From the NCBI RefSeq assembly GCF_014205015.1, contig NZ_JACHMO010000001.1, positions 6,324,001-6,388,000 on the forward strand: a DNA stretch of 64,000 nucleotides, written 5' to 3'. The notes under the pieces were generated by a model that was not told the origin of the DNA, made no database searches, and saw nothing but the letters and a program-made list of their open reading frames with translations. The position numbers and the translations under genes are program-made. This document shows positions 7,448-16,276 of this stretch, one piece after another (the first letter of the stretch is position 1; every line of letters starts with the position of its first letter). The stretch comes from Saccharothrix ecbatanensis (GTDB lineage Bacteria; Actinomycetota; Actinomycetes; Mycobacteriales; Pseudonocardiaceae).

Positions 7448-10051
7448 TCAGCTCAACTCGGCGCACGTCTTGGCGTCCGGATCGGCCGCCGCCTTCGGCA
7501 CCCACCGCACGTTCGCGAACGAAGCCTGGAACGGAGCGTCCGTGTACACCAGGAACGGCGTGTTGACGTTCTCCAGGTCCAACCCGCCCGCCGCGAAGCA
7601 CGAGATCGGGATCTTCACCGTCGACTTCACGCCCGTCGGCAGCCCGTTGAACACCCCGGTCGCGTTGACCTCGGCGAAGCACGGGTACTGGCAGTGCGTG
7701 CTCACCACGGTCCGAGAGGTCGGGGCCTGGTGCACGATCACGTCGAACACCAGCGCCGCGTTGGCGTTGAGGTAGCCGCGCAGGTCGGTGCCACCGGCCG
7801 GGTTCTGCGCGTAGACCTGACCCGGACCGGCGCCGGTCCACGTCGTCTTCATCGCGTCACCCTGCACGTTCACGTCCGCCGGCACGACGTTGATCTCGCT
7901 GTGCGAGGCCTCGCCGTCGGCGCCCAGCTCGGTGCCGCCCCAGTTCTCCGGTGAGCCGATGGCGCTGCGGTACGGCGCGACGTCCGTCCGCACGTGGATC
8001 TCCAGGTCCTCGGTCGCCGTGCCGCCGCCACCGCCGCCGGAGCAGCCGAACTCCGGCGCCGTCTCGTCCAGCTGACCGACGTCGCCGGTCTGGTCGTTGC
8101 TCAGGCCGTAGCCCGGCTTGAACAGCGGGTCGCCGTCCGCGTTCACCGGGGTCTGGCAGGCGCTGCGCGGCCACGAGAACGACAGCTTGCCGGTGAAGCC
8201 GGTCTTGGTGTGCTTGCCCCGCACCAGCAGGTCCGCCACGCCGCCGCCCTCGGTGCCGGGCAACCACGCCGCCACGAACGCGTCCGAGCGGTTCAGCTCC
8301 TTGTTGACGTGCAGCGGACGCCCGGACACGTACACCGTGACGACCGGCGCGCCCTTGCCGCTGACCTTGTCCAGCACGGCGAGGTCGTTCGGGTACAGCT
8401 TCGCGGCCTCCAGCGAGCGCTTGCCGATGTCGCCGACGCCCTCCGCGTACGGGGTCTCGCCGATCACCGCGACGACCGCGTCGAACCCGGCCGGGTCGAC
8501 GTCACCGGTCTCGCTGAACACCACGTTGTCCGTGCCCAGCGCTTCACGCAGACCGCCGAGGACGGTGGTGCCGTTGGGGAAGTCGGCGTTGGTGTTGCCG
8601 GTGCCCTGCCAGCTCAGCGTCCAGCCGCCGGTCTGGTTCTGCATGCTGTCCGCGCTCTTGCCGACGACCAGGACCTTCGACTTCGGCGCGAGCGGCAGCA
8701 CCCGGTTGTCGTTCTTGAGGAGCACCTGCGACTTGCGCACCGCCTCGCGGGCCAGCTTGCGCGCCTCCAACGCGTCGGCCGAACCGGCGTGCTCGCGCTC
8801 CGACGGCTTCACGCCGTCCAGCACACCCGAGCGGAGCTTCACGCGCAGGATGCGGGTCACCGCGTCGTCGATCCGCGCCATCGGGATCTGGCCGCCCTCG
8901 ACCTGCGCGACCGTGTTGGCGATGAACGCCTTCCACTCGTTCGGCACCATCACGACGTCGATGCCCGCGTTGATCGCCTGCGGGCAGCTCGCGTTGGTGC
9001 AGCCGGCGACCTGGCCGATGCCGTTCCAGTCCGACACCACCAGGCCGTCGAAGCCCATCTTGTCCTTGAGGATGTCGTTCACCGCGAGCTTGCTGCCGTG
9101 CAGCTTGCCCTCGTTGATGCCCTGCTCCTCGTTGGTCCAGCTGTTGAACGACACCATCACGGTCTGCGCGCCGGCCGCCAGCGCCCCGTAGTAGCCCTGG
9201 CCGTGCACGTTGATCATCTCGGCTTCGGTGGCCGGGTTGACGCCCTGGTCCTTGCCGCCGATCGTGCCGCCGTCACCGATGAAGTGCTTCGCGGTGGCGA
9301 GCACGCCCACCCGGTCGCGGCCCTTGCCCTGGAGACCCACGACGGCCTCGTAGCCGTAGGCCCGGGTGATCCGCGGGTCCTCGGAGAAGCCCTCGTACGT
9401 GCGGCCCCACCGGTCGTCCAGCGGCACGGCCAGCGTCGGCGCGAACGCCCAGTCCTGGCCGGTGGCGCGGATCTGCCGGGCGGTCGCCTTGCCGACGTCC
9501 CGGATCAGGCACGGGTCGTGCGCCGCGCCGAGGCCGATGTTGTGCGGGAAGACCGTCGTGCCGTAGACGTTGTTGTTGCCGTGCACGGCGTCGATGCCCC
9601 AGAGCACCGGCACCTGCGTGCGGCTGGTCTTGGACGCGTCCCAATAGGCGTCCGCCAGGCCCAGCCACGCGGCGGGCGCGGCGTGCTTGTCCCGGTTCGG
9701 CCACGAGCCGCCGCCGTTGAGCACCGAGCCGATGCCGTGCTCGCGCACCTCGTCCGGGGTGATCGCGCCGATCTCCGGCTGGGTCATCTGGCCGACCTTC
9801 TCGGCCAACGTCATGCCGGCGAGGATGTCCGCGACCCGCCGCTCGTCGGCCGGGTTCGACTTGACCCGGCTCTCGACCTTCGGCCAGTCGGCCAGTTCCG
9901 GCAGCTCGTCCTCGATCCGGGCGCAGCCGTGGTCGGTGTTCGGCGCACCGATGACGGGCTGGGCGGACTCCTGGGAGGCGGCGACGCCTCCGGTGATGAG
10001 GCCGGCGGCGAGCACCGCGGCCAGCGCGGCGCTCAAGGTTCTGCGGGACAT
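7448..10051 (-). CDS. Secreted GH3 beta-glucosidase/exo-glucanase with ExoP-type C-terminal domain
   Basis: 867 residues with a signal peptide (cleavage near residue 24). The GH3 N-domain starts around ADILAGMTLAEKVGQMTQPE; the nucleophile is Asp341 in GLVVSDWNG. The alpha/beta sandwich C-domain follows (LVVGKSADSMQNQTGGWTLS), and residues ~700-867 resemble the galactose-binding-like ExoP C domain, reached through a short Gly-rich linker. Family members release glucose from cello- or laminari-oligosaccharides. The gene is divergent from an LPMO across CebR-type boxes, so it is probably cellulose- rather than mannan-controlled. Confidence 0.9.
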   Translation of the reverse strand: MSRRTLSAALAAVLAAGLITGGVAASQESAQPVIGAPNTDHGCARIEDELPELADWPKVESRVKSNPADERRVADILAGMTLAEKVGQMTQPEIGAITPDEVREHGIGSVLNGGGSWPNRDKHAAPAAWLGLADAYWDASKTSRTQVPVLWGIDAVHGNNNVYGTTVFPHNIGLGAAHDPCLIRDVGKATARQIRATGQDWAFAPTLAVPLDDRWGRTYEGFSEDPRITRAYGYEAVVGLQGKGRDRVGVLATAKHFIGDGGTIGGKDQGVNPATEAEMINVHGQGYYGALAAGAQTVMVSFNSWTNEEQGINEGKLHGSKLAVNDILKDKMGFDGLVVSDWNGIGQVAGCTNASCPQAINAGIDVVMVPNEWKAFIANTVAQVEGGQIPMARIDDAVTRILRVKLRSGVLDGVKPSEREHAGSADALEARKLAREAVRKSQVLLKNDNRVLPLAPKSKVLVVGKSADSMQNQTGGWTLSWQGTGNTNADFPNGTTVLGGLREALGTDNVVFSETGDVDPAGFDAVVAVIGETPYAEGVGDIGKRSLEAAKLYPNDLAVLDKVSGKGAPVVTVYVSGRPLHVNKELNRSDAFVAAWLPGTEGGGVADLLVRGKHTKTGFTGKLSFSWPRSACQTPVNADGDPLFKPGYGLSNDQTGDVGQLDETAPEFGCSGGGGGGTATEDLEIHVRTDVAPYRSAIGSPENWGGTELGADGEASHSEINVVPADVNVQGDAMKTTWTGAGPGQVYAQNPAGGTDLRGYLNANAALVFDVIVHQAPTSRTVVSTHCQYPCFAEVNATGVFNGLPTGVKSTVKIPISCFAAGGLDLENVNTPFLVYTDAPFQASFANVRWVPKAAADPDAKTCAELS

Positions 10052-10131
10052 CGGCGGTTCCGTTCGTCTTCACTGCGACGGCTGTGTCGCGCCCGATCCT
10101 CGCTACCCGACCGGCCGTGGTCAATAGCCTG

Positions 10132-10145
10132 TGGGAGCGCTTCCT
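10132..10145. promoter_or_regulatory. CebR-type operator (12/14 match)
   Basis: TGGGAGCGCTTCCT differs at two positions from the known actinobacterial cellulose-regulator palindrome TGGGAGCGCTCCCA. It lies 80 bp upstream of the GH3 start and likely controls that gene. Confidence 0.7.
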
Positions 10146-10317
10146 CGCAGGTAGGAGTTACGGTCCCGACCTCTCGTCCCGGTACCGGCCGCAAATGGGC
10201 CAACCGCCCGTGTTGATCTATCCACAGAGGACTCCGACTGCGCGGGCGGGCGAAAACCCGTACGCGTGGACCGGAAAGCGCTTGCCAGATTGATGTCCGC
10301 TGCGTTACGTTCCGATC

Positions 10318-10331
10318 TGGGAACGCTCCCA
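10318..10331. promoter_or_regulatory. CebR-type operator (13/14 match)
   Basis: TGGGAACGCTCCCA, one base from the CebR consensus, lies in the middle of the 621-bp GH3-LPMO gap. A weaker relative, GGAAAGCGCTTGCC, lies at 10273-10286. The rest of the gap holds the degenerate 22-bp repeat pair at 10480 and no supported gene. Confidence 0.75.
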
Positions 10332-10479
10332 GATCGACTGCCGCAAGACCGCGTAACGCACGGCGGCGGGCGTTACGGGTGCAAGGGCCGTCGCCGGCCG
10401 GGGGTCTCAACGATGAGACCACCACGCCGGCGGCGGCCCTTGTCGTTCGCACCCTGTGGCCACAGGCCGCGGCGTACGC

Positions 10480-10511
10480 GAACGTGGAACTCGCGGGACC
10501 TGAACGTTCGA
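10480..10511. repeat. Degenerate two-unit copy of the 22-bp phased repeat
   Basis: GAACGTGGAA at 10480 and GAACGTTCGA at 10502 are exactly 22 bp apart. Both resemble the inverted core GAACGTAGGA, and the linkers (ACTCGCGGGACCT, CACGCG) match those of the intact arrays. Unlike the other copies it lies between divergent genes. Confidence 0.55.
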
Positions 10512-10621
10512 CACGCGCTTGTGGCGTAACGGGTTGAGCTGTTCGGACGCACAAGCGCCGCGTAAGAGCTTCGTGGAGATACGGGGTTCACAGATTGTGC
10601 CCGGTTCGCTACCTTGAGGTC

Positions 10622-10635
10622 TGGGAGCGCTCCCA
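10622..10635. promoter_or_regulatory. CebR-type operator (perfect 14/14)
   Basis: TGGGAGCGCTCCCA, a perfect copy of the CebR operator, centred about 45 bp before the LPMO start codon. That position suits repression of the LPMO, relieved by cellobiose in characterised actinomycetes. Confidence 0.9.
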
Positions 10636-10672
10636 GTCCGTAGTCGGTAATCCTCAACGTGGAGGACAGCAG

Positions 10673-11344
10673 ATGACCTTCAGACGCGGTCTCCGTACGG
10701 TAATCGGCGTCTTCGCCTCGGTCCTGGCGGTCCTCGCCGCCAGCATCGTGGCTCTGGTGGGGGCGACAAGCGTCGCCAGCGCGCACGGTTCGGTCACCGA
10801 CCCGCCGTCGCGCAACTACGGCTGTTGGCAGCGCTGGGGCAGCGACCACCTGAACCCGAACATGGGTCAGACGGACCCGATGTGCGCCCAGGCCTGGAAG
10901 GCCGACGCGAACGCGATGTGGAACTGGAACGGCCTGTACCGCAACGGCGTCGGTGGCAACCACCAGGGCGCCCTCCCGAACGGCCAGCTGTGCAGCGGCG
11001 GCCTGGCCGAGAGCGGCCGGTACCGGGCGCTCGACACCGTGGGCGCGTGGAACACCGCCACCAAGCCCCGCCAGTTCACCCTCACGATCTCGGACCAGGC
11101 GCGGCACGGCGCGGACTACCTCCGCATCTACATCACGCGCCAGGGCGTCAACACGGCGACCACGCCGCTGCGCTGGAGCGACCTGGAGCTGGTCACGTCG
11201 ACCGGCCGTTACCCGACCACGGGCAACTACCAGGCGCAGGTGAACGCGGGCAGCCGCACCGGTCGCCACGTGGTGTTCACGATCTGGCAGGCCAGCCACA
11301 TGGACCAGGCCTACTACCTGTGCAGTGACGTGAACTTCCAGTAA
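10673..11344 (+). CDS. AA10 lytic polysaccharide monooxygenase
   Basis: 223 residues. The signal peptide ends at Ala37, so the mature protein starts with His38 (HGSVTDPPSRNYGCWQRW). This His with His145 (ARHGADYLRIY) forms the copper histidine brace. The start ATG is preceded by GGAGG; the frame extends further but would ruin the signal peptide. The sequence closely follows small single-domain actinobacterial AA10 enzymes of the ScLPMO10B type, which oxidise cellulose and/or chitin. No carbohydrate-binding module is present. A perfect CebR box upstream points to cellulose. Confidence 0.95.
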   Translation: MTFRRGLRTVIGVFASVLAVLAASIVALVGATSVASAHGSVTDPPSRNYGCWQRWGSDHLNPNMGQTDPMCAQAWKADANAMWNWNGLYRNGVGGNHQGALPNGQLCSGGLAESGRYRALDTVGAWNTATKPRQFTLTISDQARHGADYLRIYITRQGVNTATTPLRWSDLELVTSTGRYPTTGNYQAQVNAGSRTGRHVVFTIWQASHMDQAYYLCSDVNFQ

Positions 11345-11352
11345 TAACAAGC

Positions 11353-11394
11353 AGCACACGGGTGCGGCTAAAGCGCCCGCCGCACCCGTGTGCT
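11353..11394. terminator. Bidirectional terminator hairpin
   Basis: AGCACACGGGTGCGG (11353-11367) pairs perfectly with CCGCACCCGTGTGCT (11380-11394), loop 12 nt. It lies between the convergent LPMO and manA genes and its last base is the final base of the manA stop codon. Confidence 0.85.
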
Positions 11395-12497
11395 CACCCT
11401 CCGAGATTCGTGGTGGCCCAAAACGCCTCACCACCACCGCTTACCTCGGCCGCGTTCTCGCTGTGCGGCAGGAACATCGACTCACCGCCACCCAACCGAA
11501 CCTCTTCACCACCACGACTGACCACAACAGAACCCTTGGCGCACAAGAGAAGTTGCGGTCCACCACCAGCCAGAACCGCACCGCCCCGCACGGAGTGCAA
11601 GCGGAACTCCGGGTCCGGCGTGCGATAGGTCCTCAGTGGACCGTCGCCCTCGCCGTCGAGGACGTCAGCGGGACCGGACCGGTGATCCACCAACGACAGC
11701 ACCGCGTGCACGTCCACCGGCTTGGTGGTCAGGCCCGCGCGCAGGACGTTGTCGGAGTTGACCATCAACTCGACACCAGTGCCGCGCAAGTGCGCGTGCA
11801 GAATCCCCGCCCCGACGTACACCGCCTGACCTGGCCGCAACTTCACCGCGTTGAGCAGCAACGCCGCCACCACGCCCGCGTCCGTCGGGTAGACCTTCGC
11901 CAGTTCCACGATGTGCGCGAGGTCGGGCACTCGCGCCGCCGCTTCGGCCACCTCTGAGACCAGCGCGGCGTCAGCGGCGTGCAACGCCCAGCGCAGTGCG
12001 CCCCACGTGTCGCAGACCGTGAGTTCGGCCCGCATCGGCGCCAGAGCCGGCAGGCCCAGTTCGTCCAGCAACGCCACCGTGTCGGCGGGACGGCGGAAGC
12101 CGGACATCGTCTCGAACTCCGTCAGCGCCAGCAGGATTTCCGGCTTGGCCCGGTCGTCCCGGTAGCCCTGCTCGGCGAACCCGACGAGGGCCTGTTCCCG
12201 GTTCGGGTGGACCTGCAAGGACAGCGGCGCGTCCACAGCCAGCACCTTGAGCAGGAACGGCAGTCGTGGGCCGAACGCGGCCAGGCTGTCCGGCCCGAGC
12301 AGCCCGGCCGGGTTCGCCGCGAGGTAGGCGTTCAGCGGCACGTCGCAGCCGGTCAGCCGGGACGGGTCGTCCGGGTGCGCGCCGACCCACAGTTCGGCCT
12401 GCGGCACCGGGCTAGGCGACGGTTCGCCGCGCATCTCGGCGAGCGCGGTCCGTGAACCCCAGTGGTACTCGCGGACGATGGTCTCCAGCTTGCGCAC
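11394..12497 (-). CDS. manA: Mannose-6-phosphate isomerase
   Basis: 367 residues, class I phosphomannose isomerase. Zinc ligands are visible as Gln95 and His97 (SLQVHPNREQA), Glu120 (AKPEILLAL) and His234 (GILHAHLRGTGVEL). The family motif NSDNVLRAGLTTKPVDV follows. It converts mannose-6-phosphate to fructose-6-phosphate in the cytoplasm. It lies 9 bp downstream of the ROK kinase in one operon, the expected last steps for mannose released by the GH2 mannosidase. Confidence 0.96.
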   Translation of the reverse strand: MRKLETIVREYHWGSRTALAEMRGEPSPSPVPQAELWVGAHPDDPSRLTGCDVPLNAYLAANPAGLLGPDSLAAFGPRLPFLLKVLAVDAPLSLQVHPNREQALVGFAEQGYRDDRAKPEILLALTEFETMSGFRRPADTVALLDELGLPALAPMRAELTVCDTWGALRWALHAADAALVSEVAEAAARVPDLAHIVELAKVYPTDAGVVAALLLNAVKLRPGQAVYVGAGILHAHLRGTGVELMVNSDNVLRAGLTTKPVDVHAVLSLVDHRSGPADVLDGEGDGPLRTYRTPDPEFRLHSVRGGAVLAGGGPQLLLCAKGSVVVSRGGEEVRLGGGESMFLPHSENAAEVSGGGEAFWATTNLGG

Positions 12498-12506
12498 GGT
12501 GATTCC

Positions 12507-13463
12507 TCAGATTCCCACGGGCACGGACGGGACCCGTTCAGCCGCGAGCAGTGCCGCTGCGCCGATCAGACCCGAGTCGACGCCCAACGTCGCCGGGCAC
12601 ACGTCGACCCGGCGGATGAACTCCAGTCCGGCGTAGTCCGCGAGCGGTTCGGTGATGGCGGGTTCGAGCAGGTCCCAGGCCTGCGCCACACCGCCGCCGA
12701 TCACCACCCGGTCGATCTCGCACAGAGCGGAGGCCACCGTGATGACCTGCGCCACCGCCGCACCGGAACGCCCGAAAGCGGCCTCCGCAGTCGGATCGCC
12801 CGCCCGTGCGGCGGCGGCAAGCGCGACACCGTCCGCCGTGCCACCGAGTGGTTGCCAGCCCTGTTCCAGCGCCCAACGCACCATCGAAGGGCCACTGGCG
12901 ATGGCTTCGGAGCAGCCGTTCGCACCGCAACCGCAAAGGGGACCGGCCGGGTCGACGACGAAGTGGCCGACGTGGCCGGCGTTGCCAGTGGCGCCGAAGT
13001 GCGGCCGTCCGCCGAACACGAACCCACCGCCGATACCGGTGGAGACCACCATGCCGAGCAGGCATTCACTGCCCTGCCCGTTGCCGTGGTGGTACTCGGC
13101 CAGGGCCATGCAGAGCGCGTCGCCCCCAAGACGAACCGGTAGACCGGGCAGCAGATCACCCACGCGGGCCGTGATCGGAAAATCACGCCAGCCGGGAATG
13201 TTCACCGGACTGATCGTGCCGTCACGCAAGTCCATGGGGGCGGCCGAAGCGATGCCCGCACCCAACACAGCGCGACCTGACACCAGCCCCAACAGCTCGT
13301 CCAACACCCCCGCGAGCCCTCGCCACACAGTTTCACCGTCCCCAACCGGCGTAGGCGTCGTCCGGCGGGCGAGGACCGAGCCGTCCGACTCGACCAACGC
13401 CGCCGCGAGCTTCGTGCCACCGATGTCAATGGCGACCGCGACCGGGTCGAGTGCTTGGCCCAT
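12507..13463 (-). CDS. ROK-family sugar kinase (probable mannokinase/glucokinase)
   Basis: 318 residues. The N-terminal ATP-binding loop is AIDIGGTKLAAAL; the ROK zinc signature GHVGHFV...CGCGANGCSEAIASG gives the His and three Cys ligands. There is no DNA-binding N-terminus, so it is an enzyme and not a repressor. It precedes manA by 9 bp; the pairing suggests mannose phosphorylation, although family members also act on glucose or fructose. A segment in its upstream region matches the candidate operator of the GH26 gene. Confidence 0.88.
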   Translation of the reverse strand: MGQALDPVAVAIDIGGTKLAAALVESDGSVLARRTTPTPVGDGETVWRGLAGVLDELLGLVSGRAVLGAGIASAAPMDLRDGTISPVNIPGWRDFPITARVGDLLPGLPVRLGGDALCMALAEYHHGNGQGSECLLGMVVSTGIGGGFVFGGRPHFGATGNAGHVGHFVVDPAGPLCGCGANGCSEAIASGPSMVRWALEQGWQPLGGTADGVALAAAARAGDPTAEAAFGRSGAAVAQVITVASALCEIDRVVIGGGVAQAWDLLEPAITEPLADYAGLEFIRRVDVCPATLGVDSGLIGAAALLAAERVPSVPVGI

Positions 13464-13487
13464 GGGACTTAGTTAAGCGGTTAATCA

Positions 13488-13501
13488 AAGTTTCGTCAAG
13501 T
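13488..13501. promoter_or_regulatory. Candidate mannan-regulon operator upstream of the kinase-manA operon
   Basis: AAGTTTCGTCAAGT nearly matches AAGTTTCGTAAGT upstream of the GH26 gene. It lies 25 bp before the kinase start. The adjacent GTTAAGCGGTTAAT is AT-rich and may be part of the promoter. The remaining ~140 bp up to the ABC gene holds its ribosome site and nothing else I recognise. Confidence 0.45.
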
Positions 13502-13647
13502 CCTGTTGACGACCTGGACCTGGGCCGGAGACCCGGGAAGCCGTTGCCCGGAGGCCGGCCCTGGCTTGACCTTGACGCCGGGTCAACCCTCCATCCTCCC
13601 GGCAGGAGCTTCCACCGCCGACGGGAAGAACTCCACGAAGGAGGCAG

Positions 13648-14475
13648 ATGCCCATGTTCATCGAGAAAACGGGGACCCGGTCAACGGCCCGAACGCCTGC
13701 CGGTCCGGCGATTCGCGTGCAAGGTCTTGAGAAGGCGTACGGGACGACCGAGGTACTGCGCGGCGTGGACTTCGACGTGGCGCGGGGCACCATTTTCGCG
13801 CTCCTCGGCTCCAACGGCTCGGGCAAGACCACGACCGTCCGAATACTCGCCACGCTCCTGAAGGCTGATGCGGGCACGGCCGGCGTGAACGGCTTCGACG
13901 TCGCCACGCAACCGGCGAACGTGCGGGAGTCCATCAGCCTCACCGGGCAGTTCGCGGCCGTCGACGAAATCCTCAGCGGCCGGGAGAACCTCGTCCTGGT
14001 CGCCAGGTTGCGGCACCTCAAGGACCCGGGCGCGATCGCGGATGACCTGCTCGATCGTTTCTCGCTGACCGACGCGGCCACCCGGAGGGTGTCGACGTAC
14101 TCGGGTGGCATGCGCCGCCGCCTGGACATCGCGATGAGCCTCATCGGGAACTCGCCGGTGATCTTCCTCGACGAGCCGACGGCCGGGCTCGACCCCGAGG
14201 CGCGCATCGAGGTGTGGCACACGGTCAAGCAACTCGCCGGCCACGGCACGACGGTGCTGCTCACCACGCAGCACCTGGACGAGGCCGAACAGCTGGCCGA
14301 CCGGATCGCGATCCTGCACAAGGGTCGGATCATCGTGAACGGCACCCTCGCCGAACTCAAGCAGCTCCTCCCGCCCGCCAACGTCGAGTACGTCGAGAAG
14401 CAGCCGACCCTGGAGGAGATCTTCCTCGCGCTCATCGGCGACGACAAGCACGGCGCCATCGGCACGAACGACTAG
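13648..14475 (+). CDS. ABC transporter ATPase, DrrA-like exporter
   Basis: 275 residues with Walker A GSNGSGKTTT, ABC signature YSGGMRRRLDIA, Walker B VIFLDEPTAGLDPEA and switch His in LLTTQHLDEAEQL. The GLDPEAR and QHLDEAEQLADRI stretches plus the C-terminal tail are typical of the daunorubicin-resistance ATPase family. Start preceded by AAGGAGG. It pairs with the permease 9 bp downstream and is followed by a MerR regulator in the same direction, a common layout for drug- or lipid-export operons. Substrate unknown. Confidence 0.93.
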   Translation: MPMFIEKTGTRSTARTPAGPAIRVQGLEKAYGTTEVLRGVDFDVARGTIFALLGSNGSGKTTTVRILATLLKADAGTAGVNGFDVATQPANVRESISLTGQFAAVDEILSGRENLVLVARLRHLKDPGAIADDLLDRFSLTDAATRRVSTYSGGMRRRLDIAMSLIGNSPVIFLDEPTAGLDPEARIEVWHTVKQLAGHGTTVLLTTQHLDEAEQLADRIAILHKGRIIVNGTLAELKQLLPPANVEYVEKQPTLEEIFLALIGDDKHGAIGTND

Positions 14476-14484
14476 GGAACAAGG

Positions 14485-15246
14485 ATGACCACGTACTTCT
14501 TCGGCGACACCGGCGTGCTCACCGGACGGACCCTGCGCCATGTCACCCGCAGCATCGACACCATCATCACGACGGTCATCACGCCGATCGCCATGATGCT
14601 GATGTTCGTCTACGTGTTCGGCGGCGCGATCGACACCGGTCGGGCCCAGTACATCGACTACATGCTGCCCGGCATTCTGCTCATCACGATCGCGTCGGGC
14701 ATCTCCTACACCGCGTTCCGACTGTTCATGGACATGAAGAGCGGGATCTTCGAGCGGTTCCAGGCCATGCCGATCGCACGGTCGGGCGTTCTGTGGGCAC
14801 ATGTCATCACCTCCCTGGTCGCCAACCTGATCTCGCTCGTGATCGTCGTGGGCGTCGCCCTGCTCATGGGCTTCCGCTCAGGGGCCGGGGTGGTGGAATG
14901 GCTCGCGGTCGTCGGCGTCCTGCTCCTGTTCACGCTGGCGCTGACCTGGATCGCTGTGATCCCGGGACTCTCCGCGACGTCGGTCGAGGGCGCGGGCGCG
15001 TTCTCCTACCCGCTCGTCTTCCTGCCGTTCATCAGCTCGGCGTTCGTGCCGACGGAGACCATGCCCGGCCCGGTGCGCTGGTTCGCCGAGCACCAGCCGG
15101 TGACGTCGATCGTCAACACGCTCCGCGGCCTGCTCGCCCGCCAGCCGGTCCGTGACGACGTGTGGGTCGCACTCGCGTGGTGCGTCGGCATCCTCGTAGT
15201 GGCGTACGTTTTCGCGATGGTCGCCTATCGCCGGAAGATTGCCTGA
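14485..15246 (+). CDS. ABC-2 type permease, DrrB-like
   Basis: 253 residues with six hydrophobic helices. The conserved loop FRLFMDMKSGIFERFQAMPIAR and the late FLPFISSAFVPTETMPGPVRWFAEHQPVT segment (in parts) are characteristic of ABC-2/DrrB permeases. It forms the membrane half of the exporter with the preceding ATPase. Confidence 0.92.
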   Translation: MTTYFFGDTGVLTGRTLRHVTRSIDTIITTVITPIAMMLMFVYVFGGAIDTGRAQYIDYMLPGILLITIASGISYTAFRLFMDMKSGIFERFQAMPIARSGVLWAHVITSLVANLISLVIVVGVALLMGFRSGAGVVEWLAVVGVLLLFTLALTWIAVIPGLSATSVEGAGAFSYPLVFLPFISSAFVPTETMPGPVRWFAEHQPVTSIVNTLRGLLARQPVRDDVWVALAWCVGILVVAYVFAMVAYRRKIA

Positions 15247-15261
15247 GGCACCCTGAGACCC

Positions 15262-16086
15262 ATGCTCACCATCAGCCGACTGTCGGCGTACGCCGGGGTG
15301 ACGGTGCGGGCTGTACGCCACTACCACAAGATCGGGCTGCTGCCCGAGCCCGAGCGCGACCACTCCGGGTACCGGATCTACGACGCCGCGGCGGTCGTGC
15401 GACTGATCCGGATCCACACCCTGGCGGATGCCGGCGTGCCGCTGGCCCGGGTGCAGGAACTCCTCGACGCCGACCCGGTGGAGTTCGCCGATGGCGTGCA
15501 GGAGATCGACAGGGAACTGCGCGCCAGGATCCAACGCCTGGAGGGCACCCGCAAACGGCTCGCCAGGCTTGCCGACGGAACGAACCTGGCGCTCCCTCAA
15601 TGCGTCGTGGACTACCTCGACCGCCTGCGGGGTCTCGGTGTCGAGGAGTGGTACATCGAGCTGGAGCGGGACGCCTGGATCATGGTCGCCGCCAACGCGC
15701 CGGACCTGATCGACTCCGTGATCGCCCAGAAGCACGCGGATCTGGAAGACCCCGACATGGTGAAGCTCTACAGCCTCATCCGCGGGCCACTCGACTGGTC
15801 GGTCGACGATCCGCGGATCGTCGAGTTCGCCGACATCCTCGAGCGCCTGGCGATTCGCGCTGTGGAGGCCGGCGCAACAGGGCTCGACGCCATCGACGAC
15901 CAGTTCGCCTACCTGATGGACTCGGTCATGGTCGAGTTCTCACCTGGCGCCGAGCGGGTGTTGGCAATTCTGGAGGAGCGGGGCTGGAAGGGCTGGACCC
16001 GCATCGAGCGAGTGCCTGCCGACCGTGCCGTCAGTGGAGGACTTCCCACCTCGGACCCGGAACTGACGCGCCAAGGCCCGATTTGA
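15262..16086 (+). CDS. MerR-family regulator
   Basis: 274 residues. The N-terminal MerR helix-turn-helix (LTISRLSAYAGVTVRAVRHY) is followed by the wing and a dimerisation coiled coil (EIDRELRARIQRLEGTRKRL). A ~150-residue C-terminal domain has no visible cysteine metal site and resembles TipAS-like or drug-sensing regions. It is the third gene of the exporter operon, so it probably controls it. The last codons and the stop lie inside the left arm of a long inverted repeat. Confidence 0.9.
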   Translation: MLTISRLSAYAGVTVRAVRHYHKIGLLPEPERDHSGYRIYDAAAVVRLIRIHTLADAGVPLARVQELLDADPVEFADGVQEIDRELRARIQRLEGTRKRLARLADGTNLALPQCVVDYLDRLRGLGVEEWYIELERDAWIMVAANAPDLIDSVIAQKHADLEDPDMVKLYSLIRGPLDWSVDDPRIVEFADILERLAIRAVEAGATGLDAIDDQFAYLMDSVMVEFSPGAERVLAILEERGWKGWTRIERVPADRAVSGGLPTSDPELTRQGPI

Positions 16087-16208
16087 CATGGGTTCGGGTG
16101 CCATAGGCTGGACGAAGCCGGGCAGGCTTGGCGGACGCACTTCCCGCCATGCCTGCCCGGCTTTGGCCTGCCTGGGGTGCCCGTACGGGCCCCATGTCAA
16201 ATCGGGCC
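16075..16208. repeat. Nested inverted repeat between convergent MerR and AKR genes
   Basis: Outer arms GGCCCGATTTGACATGGG (16075-16092) and its perfect complement (16191-16208) enclose inner arms AAGCCGGGCAGGC (16115-16127) and GCCTGCCCGGCTT (16151-16163). The MerR stop codon TGA lies inside the left outer arm. The gap to the aldo-keto reductase holds nothing else. It may be a terminator or a small non-autonomous mobile element. Confidence 0.85.
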
Positions 16209-16276
16209 GAACCGGCCCACCCACTCCCACCACACACAAACCCGCTGACCAACCACAACCCGCTGACCCACACACC

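Noticed and set aside
7994..10216. 740-codon open frame on the plus strand opposite GH3
   Set aside because: It is a shadow of the GH3 frame caused by high GC codon bias; its sequence is low-complexity Arg/Val/Leu-rich with no domain.
13648..16086. Antibiotic self-resistance locus
   Set aside because: DrrAB-like exporters with MerR regulators are widespread; there is no biosynthetic gene next to it.
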